Position numbers and translations under genes: made by a program
The notes under the pieces: generated by a model
Databases searched by the model: none
Told to the model about the DNA's origin: nothing
The model's input: only the letters and a program-made list of their open reading frames with translations
Assembly: GCA_003550325.1 (NCBI GenBank)
Contig: QKWP01000648.1
Location: 187,671 to 251,670 of the forward strand
Origin: Gigaspora rosea
Taxonomy: Eukaryota; Glomeromycota; Glomeromycetes; Diversisporales; Gigasporaceae
DNA length: 64,000 bases
Reading direction: 5' to 3'
Shown here: one piece after another, positions 23,459-33,740 of the stretch
How positions within the stretch are numbered: the stretch's first letter is position 1
How the letters are laid out: each line of letters begins with the position of its first letter

Positions 23459-25040
23459 TCAATAATAAGATGGTTGAATGTCTATATTGCGAGGCAATCC
23501 AGTTCTCACTTGATAAACTTTCAATGTGTTGGATGCCAAACTAATAGCTCCCAAAGAGCCCAGAGCAACATGATATGCATCTTTAGCAGCCCAAGCTGCT
23601 GGACCAGAAGTAACGATAAGGCCAAGTGATGCCACTATTATTTTTTAAAAACAAGGTATTAAAAGAAATTGTCATTAATAACGTACCAAGAATCTTTTTC
23701 CAATAATTCAATTTAAAAAAAAATTGATTGAAGAATAAATATGAACTTACAAGTAGCTATGTTATACCCCGTAGAAAAATCATTTTTGTGAATTAAATAT
23801 CTATTATATATGAAGGAAAAAAATTTAGAAATTTTCTTTTGACTCGTATGTGCACAAATTCAATACATACCCTGCTGCACTATAAGTAGGGTTTGCAACG
23901 GGCCGGGCCAAACCCGGTAATTTGTGGTTGGGCCGGGCCTGGGCCGGGCTTGGGCCCAAATTTTAAGCCCGTGATTAATTGGGCCGGGCCTGGGTTGGGC
24001 TTGTAAAATAATGGGCCAGGCCTGGGTTTTATAAAGAGGCCCGATAAAACCCGGCAATACTTATTAAAAATATACAGTTTTTACTAGTTATAGGCCTATT
24101 GTATTTAAATTAGATGTTAAAATTTTATTTTTTTTTAAACTATAAATTTTTTAATTTAGTTAGCTATTTTTATAATTCTTGAAATACCTAATAAAAATTA
24201 ACCAAATAATATTCTAGTTAATTTGGTAAAGTGTGTAATTTTTAGCATAATATAATATAATAGATTCAAGAAGATACATTTTAATAATTAAGTTATTTGA
24301 AAAATATAATTATCTTAGTGTTTCAAATCAAAAATTAATTAGTTGTCAAGTTGCCAACTAATCAATGATAATTTTATTGGACAATTAATTAATTGTTGAT
24401 GATTAATTAATTAGTAATACTATTTGCAAATTATAGATTGGGCCAGGCTTGTTGGACCGGGCTTGGGTTGAGCCGGGCTTGGGTTGGGCGGGACTGGGTT
24501 GGGCCAGGCCTGGGTTGGGTTGGGTCGGGCTGGGCTAAGCTCGGGCCGGGTTTGGGCTTATATTTCAAACCCGTGATGAATTGGGCCGGGCTTGGGCTGG
24601 GTTTATAATTCTACGGGTCGGGCTTGGGTTTAGATGAACCCGGCCTAACCCGGCCCATTGAGAACCCTAACTATAAGCAACACCAATTGCTGTGGCAATA
24701 ACAGCAGTTTTAGGCTGTCTTAAACATTGTTATGCATAACTGCTACCAATAAGAGCAGTTAAAAAGAATTTAAATTTTTGGTCAACAAGTTTTTCCATAA
24801 AATAATAATTTAGTAAAAGTTTATTTTACACCTACTTGCAAAAGACATGAAATAGTATGGATAAGGGTCAAAGTGTGAGCTCTAAGTTACTAAAGGTGCA
24901 ACGACTTTTTCAGCATCAGAAGGATTTGATGGTAGGTGGACGGATGGCGTTGAAGATTTAACATCTTCTTTGACATTATCTTTAACCTCACCGATCTTTT
25001 CTTTAGTTTCGCCAATCTTTTCTTTAGTTTGTGATAACAT
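23459..25040 (-). pseudogene. Small spliced membrane-protein gene, copy C, split by a hAT-type insertion
   Basis: Minus-strand paralogue of the gene at 37659-38440. Exon 1 starts at 25040 (MLSQTKEKIGETKEKIGEV) and has an in-frame stop after VAPLVT, where the other copy reads LATLSSHF. Exon 2, with an AIGVAYS-like hydrophobic segment, is cut by the element at 23887-24669. The last exon (23459-23637) keeps SLGLIVTSGPAAWAAKDAYH but runs to a different stop because downstream sequence differs. A fragment reading NYWKKIL near 23700 may be a short internal exon. At least two independent lesions make this copy non-functional. The family is not recognised. Confidence 0.75.
23887..24669. mobile_element. 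783-bp nonautonomous hAT-type element, GGGCC-rich
   Basis: Perfect 8-bp duplication ACTATAAG at 23879-23886 and 24670-24677. Terminal inverted repeats begin TAGGGTTTGCAACGGGCCGG on the left and, on the reverse strand of the right end, TAGGGTTCTCAATGGGCCGG. Both ends carry many subterminal GGGCCGGGCTTGGGC-like motifs, unlike the AT-rich centre. No transposase. The paralogous locus at about 38083 is uninterrupted. The 8-bp duplication and TAGGG start indicate the hAT superfamily. Confidence 0.92.
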
Positions 25041-25639
25041 AGTGGAAAATATATGTTAAAAATCGGTCGTTAAAAGATGAAGAGTTTTGTTGTAAAATCA
25101 AAATTTATATCGAAAACTCTGTTGGAAATTGTCCTTATTATTAGATGTACTGTACTTTAGTACATTGTCATATTTTGATGATGAAATTCTGTCCGACGTA
25201 TTGATGTGAATTTCACAAATATACCAAAATCAGGTCAATTTAGTTAGATTCGGTTACTTTTATAAATTTGGATGTTTTTATATAACATGAACATTTAGAC
25301 AGTATCCCAATATATGATAGTAATAATTATTCATAAGTTGCCGCGTTCTATTATAGCAAGCACCGTTCCTGATGGATTGTCGAACTTAATTTCTCATAGC
25401 AATGTTTTGTTATAATAGGAAGGCTAAAATTATGACCCGTGGTTAATTCATAACGTTGATTTCGGCTTAACTAAATATTTTATTCTTAAAATTTCTTAAA
25501 ATGATACTATACGCCCATGGCGTTATTTGAGACACGTAATTTGAAAAGACCTAATTAATTTAGCAAAAAAATTTCTGCTGGGTTGAGAAATTTTTAATAA
25601 ATGATCGAAAACTAATTTCTATCATCACGAGTTATAAAA

Positions 25640-26880
25640 AAATAATAAATTTAGGATAATTTACCTGGGTTAATCAATTTAAAAAATCATTGAAAAACGG
25701 GGCCTCATTGAACATTGCAATGTATAAAATATCAATATACAATGTACATGTTATTTAACTAAGTAATTAAATATCTAGTTGTATATTGTAATGATTATCT
25801 TTAAAGGGACAATGTTTATTTTTTTAAATTAGACAACGGGTTGATTATTGATTTTAAAACTTCTGATGAAATAGATATATAATATGAACTAAATGGTTAT
25901 TTAAATACTTATATTACTGTTGATACACTAAATTACTTGCGACATTAGTAATTGCTATTTCAGTACTTGCAAATTAATGAAATAAAGCAGTAAATGAAAA
26001 ATTAATAATTGCTTTAAATGATCTTTATAATTACGTATCATATTAAATTAATGCGTAAATATAATTAATACTTATCAGTTATGGATTAAATAAGAACGCA
26101 GATAAAATGAAATTAAAATACACATGTTCAGTTATTGTAGGTATTGTCTGAAAAAATGTTCGGAATGGAGTCAATTTTCCGAATGCCAGTAAGTTATTTT
26201 ACAATTTTTATATTGTAATGTAAAAAAAGAAATGTTTGGGCCGACAACATTAGGTATAAACATTGTACAAATTCAGTACAATATACAGAATGTTCGAAAA
26301 TCGACAAAAATTTTTATTGGGGTAGTATACACGTAGTAATGTTCATGATCAATTAAGATCGAATAGTAAATAACCATGAACTTGAATAACTTATTTTAAC
26401 AAACTAGTGCATAATAAACAAGAAACGATACTTAAATTTAAAAATCACTAAATTAATAAAATGCCAGACTAGACTAGTACTTACTATACATGTTAATGAA
26501 TATATAAATTGAGTATGTAAAATGTTCGAGTTCTGAATTTATTCCTTTTAATTTTTTTTAGAAATAAATATTACTCTAAAGTTTGGTTATTTTATGAGCA
26601 TGAAACTGTAAAGAAAAAAAAATTTTTTATGCAAATTTTGACTTTTTTAAACTTTCCCGATCATGTGTCATATCACTTCAAAATTATGTTCAATTATTTA
26701 TGTCCAAAGTTTTTTCCTGCTAAATGTTCAATTGTATTTTACACATCTGATTTCTAGATAATATTAAGATTAAACTTACTATTTTATTGAGGGTTTACCA
26801 TTTTGATGGAATTGATACTTGGCTGTTTCATATCTTTTAGATTTAGGCTTCATCTTTTAATAAAAATATAATAATACCTA
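25640..26880. repeat. Partial copy of the kinase-module flank with a small insertion
   Basis: Bases 25930-26110 and 26325-26545 match the module flank (AATTGCTTTAAATGATC, CCAGACTAGACTAGTACTTA, TGTTCGAGTTCTGAAT). They are separated by about 210 bp of unrelated sequence containing ACATTGTACAAATTCAGTAC. No coding sequence. Confidence 0.55.
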
Positions 26881-28340
26881 ATGCACAACCATCCAACTAT
26901 GGACACTTTAGCACTAACAGCATGTTCAGAAAGATCAAGAAAGTCTACTACTAGCCACAGATATACAAAAGTATTTGTGCATAGTATGGTCTTATAATAG
27001 CTGCAATAACAAAAAAAAACATCCAAGGGGCCTCACAACCAATATCAGTAGGCCCACTTTTCAGAGGACTGGTATAAATATGAAGAAAATGGACAAATTT
27101 ATTAAATAAATTTATTCTATTTTTTTTCACATAGTAAAACCATTACCAATAACTATGTAAGGTAATTATTACATAGTTATAGCTACTGATTATGCAATAA
27201 AGTGGTCTGAAGCAAGACTAATTCTGATTGTAAACACTAAACAGGTATCAAAATTTTTGTAAGAGGATATTATATATTGCTATAGTTGCTCTGAATTAAT
27301 TTTGTCTGACAAAAAAACTAATTTTAGAAACAAGGTAGTTAAGAAGTTACTAAAAATGTTTGAAGTAAACTATATTTTCATGCTATACCATTCACAGACT
27401 AACAGGTTGATAGAACAATTTAATTGCATATTATTGAATCACTTGCCAAATTAGTGATACAAGAATCAAGAGTGGGATTTATTAGTGCCATCTATATTGT
27501 TTACCTATTGAACAATGAAACAAGCAACCACCAAGATTGAACTAATTTACCTGATCTATAGTAGACAACCATGATTCTCCTATCAGAAACCTCCAATATT
27601 CTAGAAAAAAATATGTTTAGAGAATGAACTGAGTAAAAAAAGATAATTGCTAATTGATAAATTAAAAAAAAAGCAGTTAAAACAAAAGAAAAGGGTTGGC
27701 CAAAAATTAATTAAGGATGATACTTTCCAAATCAGAAATAAGGTTCTATTGTTCAACACCATGCTAGATCAAAAAATATATAGGAAAATTAAAACCAAAA
27801 TAGAAAGGCCTGTATTATGTATATGTCATATTTTTTAGAAGTATACAAGCTACAAACTATAACCGGAAAAGTGGTAGCCACTCCTGTAAGTCTTTTCTCA
27901 TTAAGAAATATTGGAAAAGGGAAAACATAATGAAAGTAAACTAGCAGAATTACAAATGAAAGGAAAGGTATGCGATAAATTAATTTTACATCAAACAGCA
28001 CAATATTTCTTATACATACCAAATGGTTTTAACAAATTTGTTAAATGCTACAAACCAAGATGTCAAGAACACCATCCCCACTTTTGACCCAACTAAAGAT
28101 CTTTGTACTCAAGTTAATACTGTTTACATAACCATGCAACAATTAATTCAACAGGGTAAGCAAGAACAGTCCTTGGCCTTTACTTACTTCATAGGGCAGT
28201 TAATCAAAGAAAAAGTGCTAACGTTCAACCCAGAGAGAACCTTATATAAAAATATACTTGCTATATTTTATTACACTGTGGCAATAAGAACCTATTATAT
28301 CTTTAAGAAGTGGGGAATGGACAAATTTCTAAAATGACAT
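26880..28340 (+). pseudogene. Decayed Ty3/gypsy-type retrotransposon (integrase region)
   Basis: Fragments of a retroviral-type integrase core appear in order. YIVIATDYAIKWSEARL at 27170-27220 corresponds to the first catalytic Asp. LSDKKTNFRNKVV near 27310 has the second. LYHSQTNRLIEQFN near 27400 has the catalytic Glu, about 35 residues after the second Asp. Stop codons and shifts interrupt them, and CG dinucleotides are nearly absent, as in an old deaminated copy. FQIRNKVLLFNTMLDQKIYRK (27730-27790) fits the post-integrase region. The following 104-codon open frame (28023-28337; NTVYITMQQLIQQGKQEQSL then IRTYYIFKKWG) is possibly another host- or element-derived remnant; I cannot assign it. 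No reverse transcriptase or LTR pair was found. Confidence 0.6.
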
Positions 28341-28693
28341 CATTGAACTTAGGAATAATTATAAAATTGAAATTTGCTGATTATCATATCTTAATCGACT
28401 AATATGTAAAACTTGTGATTTAAAGGTACAACCTAGTATCACCACCCTAAAAAATTTCACTACTATTTCACTAGCCAATCAGATTTTGAGATCAGGTGTA
28501 CATAAAGAAGCGCAAAAAATCAAAACAAACCAAAAATCAGTTATAAATCAATATATTACTTATAAAACTGCTTACTGTGCACTAACAAAAAGTTTTCCTT
28601 ACAAAATTTTGGTATTAAAATAGCTCTTTCTAATCTAATTTAATAGCAAACCCTAACTCTAATTTAACTGCAAAAATTTTTTGGCAAAATTTT

Positions 28694-29214
28694 TTAATTG
28701 ATGATCCAGATATGATCAGCAGTATTACTTTATTGGGACTATAGTAAGTTTTGGGGTTAAGTACAATGTAAATTTTTATTATAAACTGGAATCTGAGTGT
28801 TGTCCAAATGATAAATAATTTTTTTATTAAGTTAATAGTCAAAGTCAAATAATTGAAAGTTGTAGAGCTCACTGAGATGCATCTAATCCAGTTAGATCAT
28901 TCAAATTAGTCTAGTGGATACTAAGACATTACTAAAAAACAATTGGCTAACTATATAAAATTTTTATATAGTCAGCCAATTGTTTTTTAGTAATATCTCA
29001 GTATCTACTAGACCAATTTGAATAATCTAACTATATTAGATGCATCTCAGTGAGCTCTACAACTTTTAATTATTTGACTTTGGCTATTAACTTAATAAAA
29101 AAATTACTTATCATTGGACGATTCTCAGATTCCAGCATATAATGAAATATCATAGGAATTTGCTCCAAAATTTAATATAAAAATACTGTTGATCATATCC
29201 GAATTAGTAATTAA
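28694..29214. mobile_element. Large foldback element, copy 2 (CpG-depleted)
   Basis: Same family as 2457-3010. It has matching ends (TTAATTGATGATCCAGATAT and, on the reverse strand, TTAATTACTAATTCGGATAT), a shared AAAGTTGTAGAGCTC block in both arms, and a central hairpin near 28967. Differences from copy 1 are largely CG to TG or CA, consistent with deamination of methylated cytosine. Confidence 0.78.
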
Positions 29215-29379
29215 GTTGGTGATGCTAGGATCTTAAAGGGGGATTTTACCCCTGTTGATATACCCTAGTCAAATGTATATCACGTGGGTCCCGAGTTTAC
29301 TGTGCACAAAATGTTGGATCTGCCATTTAAATTAATCACATCAATGATATAATACGAACAATAGATCAAACATTCCAGA

Positions 29380-29728
29380 TATCCTTATTTCTACTTATTG
29401 CCACTGTTGTTTAATGTTTTGTTCATTAGTAATTGTTATTTATCACGTTGTGCAATAAAAGGATATAACCACCGCAATATGTATTTTTTTTATAATTTAG
29501 AAATTAATAATATCATTATCAATTTACTTAAATTTAAATCAAATAATTATAAAGCATTAATGTAAAATTGCTACATTAGTAATTGCTACATCAGTACTTG
29601 CAAATTTAATTTAAAATGCAATTTAAGCAGTAAATGAAAATTAATAATTATTTTAAATAATTACGTATCATATTAAATTAATGTGTATAAAATAAATTAA
29701 TATTTATGAATTAAAAACTAATTAATGT
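29380..29728. repeat. Kinase-module flank, copy D, left part
   Basis: Matches 20995-21395 (CTTATT-CTACTTATTGCCACTG, TGTTTTGTTCATTAGTAATTG). Homology stops at GTTA (29728) and resumes at 35578 with ACTGTGAACGCAAATAAAAT. About 5.85 kb (29729-35577) is therefore an insertion into this flank. Confidence 0.65.
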
Positions 29729-30098
29729 TATTCCACGTCTCATTATGATCGTATAACGAGTGTTTACGTGTTAATAATCATAATTTTTATCATCTTATTT
29801 GTTATTTCCATTGAGTGATAACCAGTAAAGCCGGGGTGATAACAGGCATTGATTATTTCTCCGAAAAGCTAAAAATGCAAAAGGAGACAAAGAAAATGAT
29901 AAAAATAATTAATAACACGAGTTCCTGTCATGGCGTTATATGAAACGTTGAATAACTCATTTATTCCGCTGTGTTAGGAAAATAATTAAAATATTCCTCC
30001 AATGCCGCACTTATGGTCGCATAGTGCCCCACATATGCCACTGGGGAAATATTTCATAATCACCTGTCGCACTAAGTGTCACTCATGACTACCAACGG
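29729..30098. other. Left edge of the 5.85-kb insertion, no gene seen
   Basis: Less AT-rich than its surroundings, with several short palindromic stretches such as CCGGGGTGATAACAGGC. No coding frame of note. Together with 34914-35577 it would be the outermost inserted element, whose ends and superfamily I could not define. Confidence 0.35.
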
Positions 30099-31089
30099 CA
30101 CCAGGGGTCTAGACACTTTTGCAGTAATGTGACGTGGTTCATGAGAATTAACCAATCGGAGAGCTTAAATTTTGATCGTCCCGGATCAGTCTGACATCAA
30201 AACAAAACATGTGTACAAGAAGAAAAAATGAGAAAAAAGCGAAAATACTCGAAAACTAGTGTTTAAATCGGCCTTAAAAACTACATAAAAATGTCTGGAA
30301 CGAGATTTTACATATATAGGGACCTTCTAAGGCTATATACACGAACCCTAACCCTAACCTTAACAATAAAGCCAAAAAGTTAATTCGAAGACGCCACACC
30401 ACGTGATGGTCACGTTACTGCAAAAGTGTCTAGACTAGGGTGTTCAGGATTATGCGATTTGACCGAGGTCAATTAAACCGCACCAGGGGTCTAGACACTT
30501 TTGCAGTAGTGTTCCGCAAAACCGAACCGAAACCCGAACCCGAACCCGAACCCGCCCTTCGGGTCGATTTTCGGTTCACAATTTTTAGAACCGACCGATT
30601 CCGGGTCTTAGATGACGGGTACCCGATTAACTCGCATAAACCCGCATATATTAATCACCTGACCTTGAACGAATAGAATGTTAGTGATCGATATAATAGA
30701 GCTCAAAAAATTTCTCAGAAATTCTTTGTGCGTTAGACGCGTTAGACATATATCTTTCATCCGTAAGATTTTAACAGTTGCCTTACCACCAAGAGCAATA
30801 GAACTATTTCCTTCAACCTTCAGTGAATACAATATTGGTGAAATTAAAATATAGTGAAAGTTAAAACTGATCGTATTGAAGATAAAGGACGTTTACCTTT
30901 TTTTTTTTTTTTTACCAAACCAGCCGTTTGCTTTTTTTTTTTTTTTCTTTTTTTAAAACCCCAAGCATAGTACATATAAGCATACCTACCTACTCTTCTC
31001 AAATTTTGTGAATTATCGTTTTCATACAATATAAATTTTCCCTATTTTTTTTTTTTCTTTTAAAATACACGCTTTCCAGTTTCTTTAGT

Positions 31090-33057
31090 ATGGATGATTC
31101 TAATGATTGCATAGGCAATATCTATATAGACGACCCCCACCCTATAGATGACAATATCTATATGGATAATTCCTCTATAGAAGTAGACAACTCTCATGAA
31201 GATTCCTATGTTAATGAACCCGATAACCTGGAAACAGGTGACTCATCACAAGTAGAATCGGTTGTCAGCAACAAATCTTCTTTACGTGCTAGGTCGTTTG
31301 TATGGAAATATTTCGAGAAGGAAAAGGATGGTTCTTTCGCAAAGTGTAATTTTTGTCACCCCAAAAAATTAATAAAATGTGCCGATGGTTCAACATCAAG
31401 TCTTCGAAGACATCTCGCCATACATAAAGGAAAGGTGCCTGAATTGAATAACAAAGAACCCAATGTCTCTGTTATGGATTTGCTGAGAAATCAGCGATGC
31501 CCCCGTGAACCATTTGATTTAAAAACATTTAAGACTCTTATCAAACGTTGGATTGTTAAGCATAATCGTCCATTTAATATCATTGAAGATGAAGGTCTTA
31601 GGGATATATTTACATATTTAGAATCTAAAGCAACTGCACCTTCAGCAGACCTGGTTAAAAGGCATATTATGGTTGATTTTGAGGAAGAATATAAGAATCT
31701 TCAAGAAAAGCTGCGAAAAATCCCTGGAAAATTTTCTATTACTACTGACATATGGACGACGGATACAAACGATAAATCGTTTATGGCGGTCACTCTCCAC
31801 TATATAGACAAATCCTGGAAATTAAAATGTATTCTCTTAGATTTTATAAATATGGATGGATCACACGGAGGTTCTGAAATTGCCAAAAATATAGAAGATT
31901 GTCTTCAATCAATGAACATTATATCAAAGTTAATGGCGGTTACGCATGACAATGCATCTTCTAATATCAAATTTATGCAGGATTTCTCTAATTCAATGAT
32001 GCGGCTTGGTTTCCAGTTTGATAGCCAACAACAATCCATAAGGTGTTTTGGACATGTTCTAAACCTCGCTGTACATAGTTTCCTAAATGTTTTAGGAAAT
32101 GAACTTGAAAAATTACGGGAGTTAATTAAAAGTATCCGAGGATCACGATTGCGTCGTAAAATGCTAAAAGCTACCTGTTTAGTCCATGACATAAATCGTT
32201 TGAAACCTATTCTTGACGTCGTTACCAGATGGAATTCCACGTATAGCATGTGTGAACGAGCGATAGCATTAAGAGTGGCACTGGATACGATGACCCTTAC
32301 TGATTCAGACTTGCGTCAATATATTTTATCAGAAGAGGAATGGGAAAAAATAAAGCAAATTGTTGAGGTTCTTAAACCATTTCAGGATGCAGTAACGATT
32401 ATGTCAGCATCGGAATACCCAACCTTAACTATGGTTGTTCCTTTATATTATACGCTTTTTGAAACCTTAGAAGAAGTTAAAAGAAAAAATGGTGCACCAC
32501 ATTGGCTAATTCGAGGTTGTGAAGCTGCAGAACAAAAACTTATAAGCTATTGCAATAGAACAAGTGTGTTACATCTTTCATCTGTAATATTAGATCCACG
32601 GCTTAAGTTCCAATATTTTGAATCACTTAACTGGCCGTCACATCTTATTAGTAGAATTAAAGATATTATCAAAAATAAATATGAAGATGAATATGCACCT
32701 TTTTCTGATCAAAGCACATCACGTGAAACCACCACCACACAATCTACGATAATGACCCGGATTTTTAAGCGAACACGTATAAATCAGCAAAACGAATTGG
32801 ATGCATATTTAGCTACGCCATGTGTAAATTCAGATATTGATATATTAGAATGGTGGCGGACAAATGAAACAAGTTATCCGAATTTGGCGAAATTCGCACG
32901 AGACTGTCTTTCGATCCCCGCAACGAGTGTTCCAAGTGAACACGTATTTAGTATTAGTGGGGATATGATTACTGATAAACGGAACCGGCTATGTGAGAAA
33001 ACAGTAAGATCAGCAATGTGTCTAAGATCATGGTGGAGAGGATTTCAGGATGAGTAA
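31090..33057 (+). CDS. hAT-family transposase
   Basis: 655 residues, uninterrupted. Acidic N-terminus, then a BED-type zinc finger (C86, C89, H108, H112). An RNase-H-like core follows: D220 in TTDIWTT, D287 in THDNASSN, then CFGHVLNLAVHS (319-330), TRWNSTY (379-385) and E617 in PSEHVFSISG. By family alignment these three acidic residues match the catalytic D, D, E of Hermes-type transposases. The C-terminal hAT dimerisation region spans about 570-650 (LEWWRTNETSYPNLAKFARD then MITDKRNRL). The length is normal for the family. It would cut and rejoin the TAGTGTTCCGCA ends of its own element, and may act on the TAG[GT]G-ended MITEs in this window (inference). The start ATG follows a pyrimidine-rich leader; a minus-strand frame inside it is a shadow. 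Confidence 0.96.
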   Translation: MDDSNDCIGNIYIDDPHPIDDNIYMDNSSIEVDNSHEDSYVNEPDNLETGDSSQVESVVSNKSSLRARSFVWKYFEKEKDGSFAKCNFCHPKKLIKCADGSTSSLRRHLAIHKGKVPELNNKEPNVSVMDLLRNQRCPREPFDLKTFKTLIKRWIVKHNRPFNIIEDEGLRDIFTYLESKATAPSADLVKRHIMVDFEEEYKNLQEKLRKIPGKFSITTDIWTTDTNDKSFMAVTLHYIDKSWKLKCILLDFINMDGSHGGSEIAKNIEDCLQSMNIISKLMAVTHDNASSNIKFMQDFSNSMMRLGFQFDSQQQSIRCFGHVLNLAVHSFLNVLGNELEKLRELIKSIRGSRLRRKMLKATCLVHDINRLKPILDVVTRWNSTYSMCERAIALRVALDTMTLTDSDLRQYILSEEEWEKIKQIVEVLKPFQDAVTIMSASEYPTLTMVVPLYYTLFETLEEVKRKNGAPHWLIRGCEAAEQKLISYCNRTSVLHLSSVILDPRLKFQYFESLNWPSHLISRIKDIIKNKYEDEYAPFSDQSTSRETTTTQSTIMTRIFKRTRINQQNELDAYLATPCVNSDIDILEWWRTNETSYPNLAKFARDCLSIPATSVPSEHVFSISGDMITDKRNRLCEKTVRSAMCLRSWWRGFQDE

Positions 33058-33177
33058 ATTAATTGAGCTTGCAAACTTGAATAAAAATGTTATTTTTATT
33101 CTTATCCTTTTTTTTTTTCTGAATAATCGTGTTTGGTCAAAAAAAAAAAAAAAAAAAGAGCACAAGATATTCTTTTA

Positions 33178-33740
33178 TTATCAAAATCTGCAAAATGGGG
33201 ACCAACCGGATATTGTTCTTATGAACTTGGAATTGGTGTTAAAATCGATCAGGAATTGAAATTGAATGAACAAAACATAGAACATTTTATTATTTCAAAT
33301 TCTGTTATTTTTTTTTTTTTTTTTTATAAATTTTAAAATGAATGGCTTAGAAAAAATGATTCTCTTATCAAAAATCTGCAAACGGGGATCTAGCTGGATG
33401 TTATTACAAATTTGGAATCGGTATTAAATTTGATCAACACAAAAGCAATTATACGGTTGAAATCGAATGAGCATAGGACGTTTTATCATTTTCAAATTTT
33501 GCTACTTCTTTTTTTTTTTTTCTTTTGTTTTTCTTTTTTCTCTTTTTTTCTTTTGTTTTTCTTTTTTCTTTTGTTTTTCTTTTTTTCTTTTTTTCTTTTT
33601 TTTTTTTACATATATAAGTTTTAATTGAATAGTTAAAAAAAAAAAAAAAGCGCCTTATAAAAAGTCTGCATAACGGGGATCCAGCTAGATATTATTACGA
33701 ACTTGGAATTGGTATTGAATCGATTAACGCATATTATTAA
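33178..33740 (+). pseudogene. Three decayed Sel1-repeat fragments inside the hAT element
   Basis: Three spaced copies translate to Sel1-like text in different frames: GYCSYELGIGVKIDQELK (about 33208-33264), GDLAGCYYKFGIGIKFDQHK (about 33384-33443) and GDPARYYYELGIGIESIN (about 33676-33727). Compare GNSDAIQNVSLCYYYGTGVE in the kinase at 8161. Each is preceded by a KSA or KSL codon run and followed by a common CATTTTATTATTTCAAATTC block, then long T/C runs. They lie between the transposase stop and the right terminal repeat, so they travel with the transposon. Probably captured host sequence that was then tandemly repeated; too short for a standalone protein. Confidence 0.5.

Noticed and set aside
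23860-24057. Minus-strand GP-rich 65-codon frame
   Set aside because: Translation of GGGCC subterminal repeats of the hAT-type element.
30440-30676. Frame with PEPEPEPE-like residues
   Set aside because: Encoded by the CCCGAA subterminal repeats of the hAT element and spans element boundaries.
31905-32249. Minus-strand 114-codon frame
   Set aside because: Lies wholly inside the hAT transposase gene on the other strand.
33412-33624. F/L-rich 70-codon frame
   Set aside because: Long T/C runs inside the hAT element; only its first part overlaps a Sel1-like fragment in another frame.
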